A stretch of 64,000 nucleotides of DNA from Liolophura sinensis (lineage: Eukaryota; Mollusca; Polyplacophora; Chitonida; Chitonidae), in the NCBI RefSeq assembly GCF_032854445.1, contig NC_088302.1, positions 38,072,191 to 38,136,190 on the forward strand. The letters are read 5' to 3'. Made by a program: the position numbers and the translations under genes. Below the pieces are notes generated by a model. The model was given only the letters and a program-made list of their open reading frames with translations, was not told where the DNA came from and searched no databases. Of the stretch, positions 1 to 26,700 are shown in pieces; position 1 is the first letter of the stretch; every line of letters begins with the position of its first letter.

Positions 1-990
1 AGACCTCTATTAAATAAAGCCACTTAACTAGCAAGAGATGGTTTTGAGCATAAGACATTAATGGTCAAATTTATTTATTTATGTGTTTGATTATTGCTTG
101 TCACCATTCTCAAATACTTTTCAGCTGGTCTGCAACACATTAGACTGCTTCTCGTTATCAAGTCTAACAAGGAGACAACATCTAGTGAGAGCGCAGAAAT
201 CTAGCTCTTGTCCAGCTACTGAAAGACAAACGCCTCTAACCACCTAACAAGGAGCCACTCCTCTCACTGCTGAAAGGCTAACTGGTTGGGACTATTATGT
301 TTTCAATAGGTATTGTTTTAATTTATCAATTGGTTCAAATATTTTTGTTGTTAGGTCAAACAGATTTGTACAAGTACAGCAATGAAATAGGCTGGGGGTA
401 AGCGCTGGAATTCTGCTATAAAACATTTACAAGGGGTGCAATATTATCATGAATACTAAGCAAGAGGAAAACAGCCAACTAACTAAACTCCAGATACTTA
501 ACCACTTGAAATCTGTAAATCTGCAATATTAATGTGCTTGCCACCCACAAATGGGGTCTGTCATCATGAAAACTTGTACATAATTCTGCCAGATTGATCA
601 ACCTACGTGTGTAAGTGTTGTTAAAATAACAACTTTCAGTGGTTGGCCATTTTTTTGTCTTACCTTAATTTATTCACACAGCTAGATGTGTATGGGTAGT
701 TGATTTAATTTTAATTCTTTATTTATCCCTGAAAAAGCATGTTGTACATGTCGTATATCCTGGCATGTCATAAGAAAGATTTTAGTTTCCTATTTCAGTC
801 TCTTGCAAAGCAATACCTTCCTGTCCGTCACACTGTTTTAAACAGGACCTATAACCATAAGTAAAATTACTGTATTTTCAAATTTCGATATTTAAATTGT
901 AGTTGGCCTATCACTCAGTTTCATGCAGTTTTCAACATCTGAAATAAATGTGAGTTTTGACACACTAATGCAACATAGACCACTGCATAC
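1..990 (-). other. presumed VPS36 intron 1 sequence
   Basis: This AT-rich stretch lies downstream of the VPS36 first exon on the minus strand. I found no second exon matching the rest of the GLUE domain. The next exon is presumably beyond the left edge of the window. Confidence 0.5.
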
Positions 991-1086
991 TTTGAATTCG
1001 CCATCATATATGCGTACACCAGTCTGCTTATGAACTAGACTTTCTTCAGAATCCCAGGTTGCATTTGTCCATTCAAATCGGTCCAT
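991..1086 (-). CDS. VPS36: VPS36 first coding exon (partial gene)
   Basis: This is the N-terminal exon of vacuolar protein sorting 36, the ESCRT-II subunit that binds ubiquitin and phosphoinositide through its GLUE domain at endosomes. The 32 codons begin MDRFEWTNATWDSEESLVHK and end GVRIYDGEFK. This matches the conserved opening of VPS36 (MDRF.W ... GVRIYDGE), which is strand 1-2 of the GLUE domain. The exon ends in phase 0 at a GTATGC donor (rev 990-985). The start is the first ATG and agrees with the family start. Later exons lie beyond the left edge. The gene is divergent from the small mitochondrial protein gene starting at 1438. Identification rests on about 30 residues, but the match is distinctive. 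Confidence 0.85.
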
Positions 1087-1437
1087 TTTTTCTCGTCTCT
1101 TAACAATTCATCTTTTCGTTCCCCTTGTGGATGTAGGCTGACGAGTACTGTTGCACAAAAGTAAATGTAAATTTGTAACTCGTACGTTTCTGTCAAATGA
1201 AATAAGAATGTGGAAGCTAAGACACAATCCTCTTAGCTATAAAATATCTCACACCATATTCTTTCGACTTAAACGGGTTGATGACATCTCGCATTAGTTT
1301 TAATTTCCGTATTTGATGGTTTGGCATTTCCACAAGCCGTTCCAGGCGAAGTACGAGTGCCTGTCGCCATCGCAGTTTTGAAGGTCACCACGTTCTGGTG
1401 GGACAGATCTCATTGGAGTTCTCTTTAGTCGGGGAAA
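1087..1437. promoter_or_regulatory. shared head-to-head promoter region between VPS36 and COX7B-like gene
   Basis: Only 351 bases separate the two divergent start codons (1086 minus, 1438 plus), so both 5' UTRs and both core promoters must sit here unless upstream non-coding exons exist. No TATA box is evident. The call is positional. Confidence 0.5.
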
Positions 1438-4214
1438 ATGTTGACCAGATTTCTTCCCGTTGTTCGTCTAGCAAATCAGCAAACACGTGAGTAGACGGTA
1501 CATCGAGTGAAAAGGATCCGAAATTGGGTAGATCACTAGTGAATGAGCTACAACATTTTACGATCCATCGAAAGATGGCGATATTTGGACCCTCGGTGAA
1601 ACCGTGAACCTTAGGCGCTGTCATTTCTGTGTATAAGTCATATTTTTAGACATTTGCCCATGTATAAATAAGGGTACAGTTACCATAGTGCTACCAGTGC
1701 GTGTTTACCTTTGCTGACCCAACAAAACTTTCACTGGCCTGGGAACAGCATGCTAGTGTTATTTGAAGCCCTGGTGCAGTATGTGCAGTGCATCTCAACT
1801 AGAATGGGATCAGGTTAGGCCCAAAAGACTCCAACTAGTTTTCTTATACTGGCCTGGTGTCATTGAATTCTCTACGCTAACGGTGTTAATTTCATACTCA
1901 GTGAAGGTTCAGGCCAATTTTCCTTGCTATCGAATTAGCCCAAAGCTGAGCTGGACGTTTCTATCATAACGCCCAGCTTCGCTCATATGGACTGTAAACA
2001 GAATGTTGGGTAGAATAAACTTTTAGGGCCCATCACCCTGCCTGAAGGTGAAAAAAAAAATTCCAAACTTTCAATTGTCACGTTCAGTTCTTGCATAATT
2101 TATAATGCAAAGAATAATAACCATTGCTGTGTCTCGTTGGTTACCAGGGTATCAAGCTGTGCGCTGTTTAGCTGACCATGCTCCAGCACACTTCCGAACA
2201 GAGAAAGAAATTGTATTGACCACAAAACCTCAATGGATAACCACCCTGTTCCAGAAGGCAGTTGGAAGGAACACTATGACAAGCGTAATAGCAAGTGGAA
2301 CCTTATGATAGCTGCAAACTCTGTGTTTTTGGCGGCTACACTTTTCGTGGTAAGTTATTTTTTTTTAATGGAGGCTATGCGCAGTGCATAAAAAAGTTTT
2401 TTATTTTGAATTGTCCATCAGTTGACATGGTCTGTCTTAATTTTATGATGTACATTGCATACCAGTGTAACTTCCTGGTTGAGTTTTTAAAGAAAAATTT
2501 GTTTTGTTTTGATAACCTTACCAAATAATCTATATTTTTGCATGTCATTAGTTTCATTTGACCCAAATTAGCAATAGGTGAATTTTTTATGTCACCGTGC
2601 CTTATAGTTAATTGTTCTTGACAGTAAACAGTTACATGATATTTGTTGGAGGTTACTTGCCTTAATGGGAAACAGGATCGATGCTGACTGGCTGAGAGAG
2701 GAGAAAGGGTTTCCTGGGTTAAATGTTGCAATCTGGGGCATGCTTGAATAAGTGTACCATACCTAAAATTCACCTTAGGCAAGGCATAGCCTGAACTTGC
2801 CTATCTCTCACATCAGCCAATCATAATTGATTATGTATTCCTTTAAACCAGCTATCCTCCCAATTGAAGAAACTCAATACTGTACATCACCAGGCTCTAC
2901 AGTTGTGCTTAGGCGCTTTCCGCACCTCTCCTGTGGAGAGTCAGTATGTTGAGGCAAATGAGCCTCCCCTGGAGCTTCGAAGAACTAAACTATCCTTACA
3001 GTATATTGCTATGTTTGGAGCCAATCCATCCAACCCAGCCTTCGATTGTGTCTTCCATCCGGAGTTTGAAGACTTATATGCTCGGAGGCCATCCATTGTT
3101 CCTCCACTAGATGTCCGCATCCAGGAGCATGTGCAAGCAGCTGTACTTGAGCTGGATACTATCGCCCCCATACGCATCCAGGAAGACCCACCGTGGTTAA
3201 GTCCTGAACCTCAGGTTGATACCTCGCTCTCTTCCCTGAAGAAATCTTCCACCAACCCTCTAGTATACCAACAGGAGTTTAGTAATATGTGTTCAAAGTA
3301 TCCATTTTATCATCGTATATTCGCTGACGGTTCCAAGGATGATGATGATGGCATGGCTTCTGGCACTGTCCTTGGGCCCAGAACCATTTCAACTCGGTTT
3401 CCAAATTCCTGTTCTGTATTTACTGCGGAAGCCAAGGCAATTTTGTGCGCACTCCGGTCCATCCCAGAGCTCGGAGGTACCAGATTTCTCATCTGCTCTG
3501 ACTCTCTTTCCTGCCTCCAGGAAATTCGGGCTGGTTTGCCTGTACATCCAGACATTCTGTCTATCAGGGAGATGTTTAATCAACTTAATGAAGATTTTAA
3601 CATTGTCTTTCGTTGGGTGCCCGGGCATGTGGGTATCCCAGGGAATACTGCTGCTGATGAAGCCGCTAAGGCGGCTCTGCATTCCGTTACTACCCAAACT
3701 GATGTTCCATATTCGGACTTGCGTTCACTTATTTGCTTGTTTTGTTATTGTTTTGCTTGTGATCAACGGGTCATAGTAAGGCACATATTGCTCTCTTGCA
3801 GAACTTTTCAAATCTGTAGAAAGTGATACTATTTTTGATTTTCTCTCTGCCATTGGTATGGTAGGAAAGCTGTGATTTTAAACTACCGTCTGTGTTTGTT
3901 ATGTGATTTCTGATGTCCTTTTTACTGACTAGTAAATGACTTATCCGTAGTAGATAAGACTACTTGACATTTTATTGTTGCAATAAAACTGAAATATTAT
4001 TGAAAGCCACATTAAAACTTTCACTCGCTCACTCACTCACTCCTTTAAACCAGTATGGCACACACTTTCAGCTCACAGCTGTTTGAAAATCTGTGCTTCA
4101 CATATGCAAAAGTTTGTTAGATACAAAGGATTTATCAAAACTTTTTTCCTTGTGTTGCAGATGTACCAAACAGGTTGCTTCTATCTCCATGAGCGACCCC
4201 CAAAGACAGATTGA
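1438..4214 (+). CDS. small mitochondrial inner-membrane protein, COX7B / deltamethrin-resistance (prag01) type
   Basis: Exons are 1438-1486, 2148-2349 and 4161-4214. Exon 1 encodes a mitochondrial presequence (MLTRFLPVVRLANQQT) and ends in phase 1 at GTGAGT. Exon 2 carries MDNHPVPEGSWKEHYDKRNS followed by a single membrane segment ending AATLFV, in phase 0 at GTAAGT. Exon 3 encodes MYQTGCFYLHERPPKTD and the stop. The PVPEGSW...RN.K(W/Y)N plus one-helix layout is that of the invertebrate prag01/COX7B-like family, a complex IV accessory subunit; the family call is from memory. As assembled, exon 2 has a one-base frameshift at the A run 2224-2227. The upstream part (VRCLADHAPAHFRTEKEIV) is in a different frame from the MDNHP part, and one extra base gives 67 codons with correct phase at both ends. 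Intron 2 holds a LINE insertion. The same three-exon module forms the N-terminus of AIFM1. Confidence 0.72.
1965..2075 (+). repeat. dispersed repeat copy, intron 1 of COX7B-like gene
   Basis: The segment contains TAACGCCCAGCT.CGCTCATATGG followed by CTGTAAACAGAATGTTGGGT and AGGGCCCATCACCCT. Both blocks recur near the right end of the window (61269-61560). There the second block is in reverse orientation. A shorter related piece (TAGAATAAACTTTCATACC) is seen near 5590. The family is unidentified and is probably a short non-autonomous DNA element. Confidence 0.5.
2839..2851 (+). repeat. 5' target-site duplication of LINE
   Basis: The 13-mer TCCTTTAAACCAG occurs immediately before the LINE sequence and again at 4041-4053 immediately after it, as expected for target-primed reverse transcription. 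Confidence 0.8.
2852..4040 (+). mobile_element. 5'-truncated non-LTR retrotransposon (I-superfamily type, RNase H domain)
   Basis: An open frame from 2864 to 3826 encodes the end of a reverse transcriptase C-terminal region followed by an RNase H domain. The catalytic residues of RNase H are visible as FADGSK (D), TAEAKAIL (E), ICSDSLSC (D) and NTAADEAAK (D). RNase H in a non-LTR element points to the I superfamily. After RNase H the reading runs into RHILLSC, like the usual C-terminal zinc-knuckle region, but shortened. The 3' end is a TCAC/ACTC microsatellite tail (about 4018-4040). Endonuclease and most of the reverse transcriptase are missing, so the copy is dead on arrival. It sits in intron 2 of the COX7B-like gene in sense orientation and is flanked by a perfect 13-bp duplication. 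Confidence 0.85.
4041..4053 (+). repeat. 3' target-site duplication of LINE
   Basis: Second copy of the 13-mer TCCTTTAAACCAG, directly after the ACTC tail. Confidence 0.8.
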
Positions 4215-4632
4215 TGGCAGGCTGTGGCTTAGAGTGTTAGGGATCAGTTTAATCAGATTTGTGTGTGCTGTCAATGTTGTACTTCATGTCTGTTAAGGCA
4301 GAAAACTAGACGTAAGCTCCAGCATACTTGACATGAGACTGCCGTAAAAAAATGTCTCAATTTAGAGCTTGTAAAATTTTCCACAAGGAATTTATTGCTT
4401 CATAGTTGTGCTATAATGGGTTGGTGACAAACATCTTGTAAACGTTGCAGATTTTTAAAACTAAATTCTGATTGCACCGTTGCAAAAAATTCTGAAAGAC
4501 AGCTTTTTCGACGTTTCTGGTGTTTTCAGGGAATTGCCAGCAGAGATGTATGCAACTTATATTTTTGTGTTTATAATTTATAGTTGTTTACTTTGAGTTT
4601 GTCACATACACAAGAAAGAAAAAATATATAAA

Positions 4633-4822
4633 TGAGAACTACAAGCAAAAAGACTTTGTTTTATGTTATTGATGTCAAGTTTGCTCAAATCAGTGCTCTT
4701 GAATATACTGCATTGCGCTGATCAAGACTGTCCATGTAAAATACTGTGTTGTGTACAGATTTAATGAACATCAAAACAGTCCATTCAATGATTTGTGCGT
4801 ATTAAGGGTACTGACAAAGTCC
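4633..4822 (+). repeat. 190-bp direct repeat, left copy
   Basis: The segment starts TGAGAACTACAAG and ends CTGACAAAGTCC. It recurs with the same length and only scattered substitutions at 5641-5830, in the same orientation. The spacing is 1008 bp. It lies shortly downstream of the COX7B-like stop and may overlap that gene's 3' UTR. Confidence 0.75.
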
Positions 4823-5640
4823 TGGTGGGTATTCTGCTATTGCATGAGGTGTCCGGTCTGGTGTCTTTGACAAAGCCTTTAAGTGAGATGGCACATTAAA
4901 TATCTGTTGAGACTATCCTGCCACAAGGAGACTCATAATGTTGGAAAGGACATGCAAACAAGTGGCTGCAGTGATAACAGGAACAAATCACCAATTGCCT
5001 GCAGAGATTTAATCATATCAGCTGAAGCCACTCACACACTGGATCTACAATTGCTTGTTTTGTGTCAATGGGATTGGTGTTAATTTACAATTCTAACCAG
5101 CTTTCAGTTGCTGGCCGTTATTAAATGAAGATGACCTTATGAGTGCGTCGCCCAACACAGTGGCTGGTACATTTACCTCCCGGAAAAATATTACTGCAAG
5201 CTGTTTATTCACACAAATAAAAGGGTTCAAGTTTTTCACGTGAAGATTTGCTTTTACGATTTATATAAAGGTGGAATATTGGAATTTCCTTCAGTGATAA
5301 AAGAGCTGTTTCGCACAGTTTATAGATATCGCTTTCGTTTTCGCAATTTTGATAATTTACGCCCAGATGCCAAGGCATGCAAATAGAAACCTTTGTTTCA
5401 CGACGTTCCAATCTGAGCTGAACGGTATGGTGTTGTAATACGTGCGTCAGGCAACGTACGTATTCTTGGGGTTTAATATCAAACTTAACAATTTTTTCAG
5501 TTTTTTTTGGTTTAAAATCCAGGACTTCTGCTGAGGGAGTGATGGAGAATGGCAGCAAATGTTTTCACCATATTTTCATTTTTGGGTGGTAGAATAAACT
5601 TTCATACCTTCGTCTTGGCGCTTGTGTAATCCGATACCAC
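4823..5640. other. segment between the direct repeats with an unrecognised open frame
   Basis: On the minus strand the frame 5558-5205 is open for about 117 codons but has no ATG at its start and resembles nothing I recognise. Its placement between two 190-bp direct repeats could mean a small retroelement with terminal repeats or a simple segmental duplication. No primer-binding site or polypurine tract is evident. Confidence 0.3.
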
Positions 5641-5830
5641 TGAGAACTACAAGTAAAAAAACTTTGTTTTATGTTATTGATGTCAAGTTTGCTCAAATCC
5701 ATGCTCTTGAATATATTGCATTGCACTGATCAAGACTGTCCACGGAAAATGCTGTGTTGTGTACAGATTTAATGAACATCAAAACAGTCCATTCAATGAT
5801 TCATGCGTATTAAGGGTACTGACAAAGTCC
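5641..5830 (+). repeat. 190-bp direct repeat, right copy
   Basis: Second copy of the 4633-4822 repeat, differing at scattered single positions. Confidence 0.75.
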
Positions 5831-7234
5831 GGGTAGGTCATCGTACCTCATCAAATTCGTTGAATGCTGCGCTTTCTCAGAAGTAAACCTATTTGAAATT
5901 GAAATACACTCAAGTCGACACGAAATAATTATGGGTTAGAAGTATATCAATGAGAAATTTCCCAAAATCAGTTCTAGATAGGATTACATATAAACTGGAG
6001 CAGATTGTGACTTCCACTAAAACCACCCAGGACACACAGTAGGTCTTCGAGAGCTACTTCTGCTCAGTTTGGTGCAGAATCTTACGCTCAACAAATGAAT
6101 GACCTTAAAATTCGCCCCAAAAAGTGGATTTTTACAGGCAAATAATCATCACAAAATAATATTTTTGGTGCTGAAACTTACAATTTTCCATTTTTCATCC
6201 CATGTTCCAAGCAAACTTCAAAACACCTTTTTAAAATTGCAAAAATGGGCAAGCTAGTTATAGACAAAATTTAGGGTCATTTAGGGTAGTTTGTGATAAA
6301 CTTCCAATTTAGTTTGCCGTGTAAGCATTGACTTTGTGGCTGCTGAGCCAGGCAGGAACTTTCCTCCATAATACTGCGGACAAGCCATCCTCTAGGGCTG
6401 GAGGCCAAAGATGAAACTTCAGTTAGAGGTTCTCTGCCAAACAGCGGGCTTGTGAGCTCTTGTTTTCGGTGACTGTGTCCGGCAACACCAATTTTTGTTT
6501 TTTGTTTTATGGACCAGCTGACAATAAAATGAACAACACAACTATGGGTCATTTTTTTTTTTTTTTTACATCTAATAACACACATTCGCTCATATCTTAA
6601 CATACATGTATACATGGAATTTGTTACCGGGCAAATCACTTGGGTATAAAAAGTAGCACTTGGTAATTAGTACATGTAACTAGCCCTCCATTTACGTAAG
6701 TGAATCATCTGGAAGTTAGCCTATGATCAATTCTACCACAATCTCCAAGACTCCTGTCTGTACAATATGTGATATGTTGGTTGTTTCTGACTAATGAGGA
6801 GTTCAAGACCAGGTGGTGCTTCCATCTCATTCTTCCATCAAATAATTCCTACGATAGCTCAATGGCTGTGGCTAAGTAATTAAATTATTTACAATTTGAT
6901 TATTGAGATCCAGACACATTCTACAATCAACCCAGATATGTTCTTTATCCCTCACTTAAGTGGGGTCACCCACTTGTGCGTGATTCAATACTGAATTCAC
7001 CTCTATGTTGGTGATTCACTATACGTAATTTTGCTTCATATGAAATAGCAATCAAACACCCTTAAGTTTCAGTCAATACTAACCTGACCTGCAATCCATT
7101 CTCTCATTGATATGGCAGCTTAGCCAACTGAAATGTACACTTAGAACTTGTACATTATCACTACAAAATACAGTATGAAATTCTCAGAATTTTTCTGCTG
7201 AAACAGAATGATGCATGACTTTGTACATTTTACT
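5831..7234. other. intergenic; 3' flank of AIFM1
   Basis: No supportable gene. It probably includes the AIFM1 3' UTR just left of 7235. A poly-T run is at 6550-6567. The segment around 6160-6290 (TGCTGAAACTTACA... CTTCAAAACACCT) resembles 57165-57290 and may be a dispersed repeat. Confidence 0.4.
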
Positions 7235-22455
<15,221 letters not shown>

Positions 22456-22620
22456 GCTGACGACCTACAAGTACCAAGTACTGAAAAGGTCACGTGTACT
22501 TTCAACCCTCCTTTTTATGAAGACGTCAACCAAGGTGGATAACTCTAAACATCCTTTCATCGTATCTGCCATAGCCTGCGGGTACTGCTGTTACAGTACA
22601 TGAACACTTCAACATTAGAG
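22456..22620 (-). promoter_or_regulatory. AIFM1 upstream region with E-box
   Basis: GGTCACGTG (CACGTG at 22491-22496) lies 36 bases upstream of the inferred AIFM1 start codon. CACGTG is the palindromic E-box bound by USF/MYC/TFE-type bHLH-ZIP factors. No TATA box is evident. Function is inferred from position only. Confidence 0.4.
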
Positions 22621-23716
22621 TAAAGTACAGTGCGCAAAGAAGATTTTCTCTGGCTGAACGAAATATGAAAAGTGCAGTTATGATTTTGGGTAGAATAATA
22701 AACAATATTTATATAATTACCATATGAAATAGTGACGAAAGCAAATTTAAAGAATTTGTGGATGCTGCACGAATGTAATTATGAGATGTCAGAGTAGGGG
22801 CAAACAGTTTCAGGTGGGGGATATAATTAAACACTGTACCTTTTCTGAATATTTTTTGGATGGCAGCAATTAGAGCTTGTAGGTGACTTGGAAAGGTTTT
22901 ACCCCATTGTGGATTTGGATAGGATTAGTTTGGAAAGATGAAAGAGTAATATACGTACTCGCAGAAATAGGACATTTTTTTTAATCCGCTGAGTTTCTAA
23001 TACGGTTTATCACACCGATATTCGTAGATATTTTGTTACGTGCTACGTCCATGTCAGTTTATCGTTCAATGCAATACCTAGAAATTCAATTACAGGGGTT
23101 AATGCAGTGGAATGGAACAACTATAGGGAGACAGTAGACCTCCTATGTTTTAGCACTATTCGCAAGACGTCGGCGGTAATAAACACGCACTCTACCGATC
23201 GGTAGAAATATTACGTACCGGTACATGCACTCTATGTATGTCCTATAGATATTTTACTTCGTTGTACGTATTCTACCGATCGAGCTCGCAAGCCCGTTAA
23301 AGTGGTCTTACATAAAGTTTTGTTCTGCGGTCGTAAGTCTGTGAGTTACATAGGAAACACCGTCAGTTACTTTCCACAGACTGGTGGTTTATTCCAAGAC
23401 ATGCGGTTTCCCCCAATCACAAAACTGATCGTGGTGCTTGAAAGTAAGCCTGTATAGATACATGTACATCTGAGTAATTCCTCAGTAATCCAAACACCAA
23501 TTGTCTATAGGGAACATGCAGTTCCATGAGGAACTCAATTTCGTGTTAATCACTGCACCAAGGTCACATGTTTCTTCAGGCACCTGGCCAATCCCTTCCA
23601 GAACTGTGTCGTTCTCCAGTACATCAAGATAAACTCTGTGATATACGGGTGACCCATCCCGGCCTTGCTTCATTTCCAGGCGGAACAGGACGGCAGTGGA
23701 ACTAGACATTTCAATC
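22621..23716. other. intergenic between AIFM1 and the LU-EGF gene; presumed promoter/5' UTR of the latter
   Basis: The two genes are divergent. The segment contains the 16-base perfect palindrome TCTACCGATCGGTAGA (23191-23206), GTACCGGTAC (23216-23225) and another TTCTACCGATCGA near 23270. The 3' part probably holds the 5' UTR of the gene starting at 23717. Confidence 0.4.
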
Positions 23717-26700
23717 ATGAGGCTACTCACCTTGTTCTTATTAACAGGTAAGGGTAACTGTATAAATATTCTAATTTTGACGTAATACACGTGCCATTTG
23801 AAAAAAATCAAAAAAGTGTTAGGTTAGCCGTGTACAAGACATGACAATATGTGGGCGTAGACAGGGATGGCGCGTAGGCCTTTACGTACACGCACTTCCA
23901 CACCAAAAGTATTTATCAATGGCCTTGACAACAAAAGAGTCACGATATTTTTTTTTGGTCTATTATTATTATTATTACTATACTACTCAAAGCATAAATT
24001 GATGAAGGAATTTGAACTCACAATGTACAAATGTTAACATACATTTTAATGTCTTAATGCTGAGCATAATCACACAAATATTACATATATTATTCCGGTT
24101 GTATGCATGGGTTTTGACCTTTTAGAATAACAAAATGCCCCAGTTCTCACCCGGCTTTTGGTTGAGCTAAAGCCCTATCATCTGTAAGGTTCTCAGGCTA
24201 TATATACCTATATCAGCACACGTACATCATCCATTTTAGTATTACCGTTAACCTGACCTGGTTCAAAGGCCCGCCCACCCACTGTTGCCTTGTGTATCTG
24301 TGTCTAAAGAATATATCCCGTGATTTGAATAATCTTGTTTTGGAATATTTTCCTGAAATGAAATATAATCAGTGGTGTAGATTTGATGATAATTAAATGA
24401 CAACACCTACATTCAGTATTTATGACACACATGCACTGCATAACTTGGCGCTAGCAGACATATCCCATTGGCAATATATTTAGATAGGGCTACCAAATAC
24501 AGTCCAGTATCAGCCATTTCCAGTATCAAGAAGTCACCATACAGAACACCTTTCCCACCCACTGTAGAAACTGACATTGGCCGAAACTGTACTTACATAT
24601 GCACGTGTGTATGGTAGGCTATATGCACATATGTAGAGTCGCGCGTTCGCATCCAGCTCTGGCTGTTTCGCCTGGGGCTTTTATTGTCAAGAGTTTCGTC
24701 AGGTATAGGCCTGGTAAAGGTCGATGATATACTCCGTGTACTCCGGTTTCAACGAAACCATTAACCACATAAATATCAATCAAGTAAGTCAGAAAGTCAG
24801 ATAGGGCAACATAAACTGTATGTGTCTCAGCGTATTTGCTTACAACTAGAACAATGCGAAACATAAAATTTACATAAAATAAAATTAAATTATGTGATGT
24901 TAATCCAATTGTATCATGTCATTCAACTACACATAAATGCGATGCTCTTTTGTGTTTCTTATACTTTTCAGGATTATCTGGTCTTGTATTGGGTAAGTCA
25001 CATATCATATCATCTCCTGGAACCAATTCCATGCACGAAGCCAGTTGAAATACGATTTCAGAACTTTTTTGGCGCCCGCAGAATGTTATGTTACGATACA
25101 TGACTCAATAGTTCAACTTTCAGACGTCAGAGATGACTGTATTGTGGAATCGGCTTGTCTTCTGAAATCGGATGTTTTTGGAAATTTGTTGTTTCCGTTA
25201 AAAGCGCAGAGCAATACATAAATCATTAAATGCGATATTTTCACAGCATGTGAATGGGAATGACACTCCTGGCTTTACTTTTTTAAAGCTATCTCTAACA
25301 AAATACATGAAAAAAAAAACCTGATAGCAATACGACACACATAATGTATACCGGCTATTATGCCCAAACTTCATAAGTGTATATACTCTTTAATTAATCG
25401 TAATTAAGTTTTTAAAGTGTAACTGTTAACCTGTTGATATAATAACAGTACGAGAGAGTCATATATAACTCTGCCATGGGGTACCCGTTGTCTTCCAGCA
25501 TCACGTGTCGAAAAGCCCTCTCCACGAGCCCACTTGGTCTGTTTCCAGTGTCCCTATGTTACCCGCCCGCAGGACTGTAGACTAGTAACCAGCAAATGTC
25601 ACACGGTAAGAAGTCCCACTAGGCCTATACAGGAATGGGTATAACTTCTGCACCAAGGTAAACAATACGAAATGTCCAGTTAAAGGATACTTTACCTCAA
25701 ATATAGCTGGTTTAAATTGCTGTTGACATTTTTACACAACGTTTTGAAATATTAGAACATCTAATCTGTTCAAATAATATGTTTTGTTCAAATGTTCAAA
25801 TTTGGAGATGTATATTCTGTAAATGTATGGTTTTCACCATAAACTCTGACTAATCATGCAGTTATACACTTTTTTCTGAGTTACATATGGGAAAATATTT
25901 TGTCACTAAAAACAAAAAAAGACGTACAATGGAATCCTGTAGAAGACTGTGTTTGTATATTATAACTGTCTCTATAGATTAGACCATTTCCCTATGGCAT
26001 TGTAGCTGTGCGTATATCACTTGTTTACACAAAGAACTTATTTCTTTACGTTCGTTTGCTTATTAATTCAGTGCAAGATTGAACAGACTGGTAACTACTG
26101 GAAATTAGGATGTGGAGAACATGTAAGTTATGGGAAAGCATAATTATGAAATTCCTAATTTTGATCATTTGAAAATTTTAACTTTCATTTCTTTCCGATG
26201 CTTTTTCATACAAAGCTCTTAATCGTCACACAGACAGTATCTTTTTATACAGCAGTTACGCCAAATCATTTATAATGTACAGTATGTATCACGTCCAAAT
26301 AAGTGTGATTATACGCAGTCATTATATAACCCTTGTCGCTGTTTTCCATGTACAGCACTGCAATGGACAAGAGTGCTGCAGGACAAACCTGTGCAATGGA
26401 CGACTAAGTAAGTACGTATGCACCGTTGTGTGGTCATCTAACACACTCTAATCACCTGAAAGTGATCCATCCCTTGATCCATATGTTCAGTGCATGAAAC
26501 AAACAAGACAGACTATTTATAAACCCATACCTTTTGAGTCTTAAATTGATTTCAAGCGTGTGGTGTCTGACAACTTGTGCAACAGATGGCCTCACTTGCC
26601 TTAGATCTCTCCGTTGTCAGTATAACAGACATTCTTATAAAGATCATACGTGGGCTATTAACGAAAAAAATGATATGGAACAATGCTTTGAATTCGGCAT

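Noticed and set aside
1385-1624. 79-codon minus-strand frame upstream of VPS36
   Set aside because: Antisense to the presequence exon of the COX7B-like gene (1438-1486); no family resemblance.
5205-5558. 117-codon minus-strand frame between the direct repeats
   Set aside because: No ATG start, no family match and no splice context. Kept only as a note on the segment.
23482-23811. 109-codon open frame on the minus strand over the first exon of the LU-EGF gene
   Set aside because: No recognisable domain. It overlaps the antisense of a well-supported signal-peptide exon and presumed 5' UTR. Likely chance.
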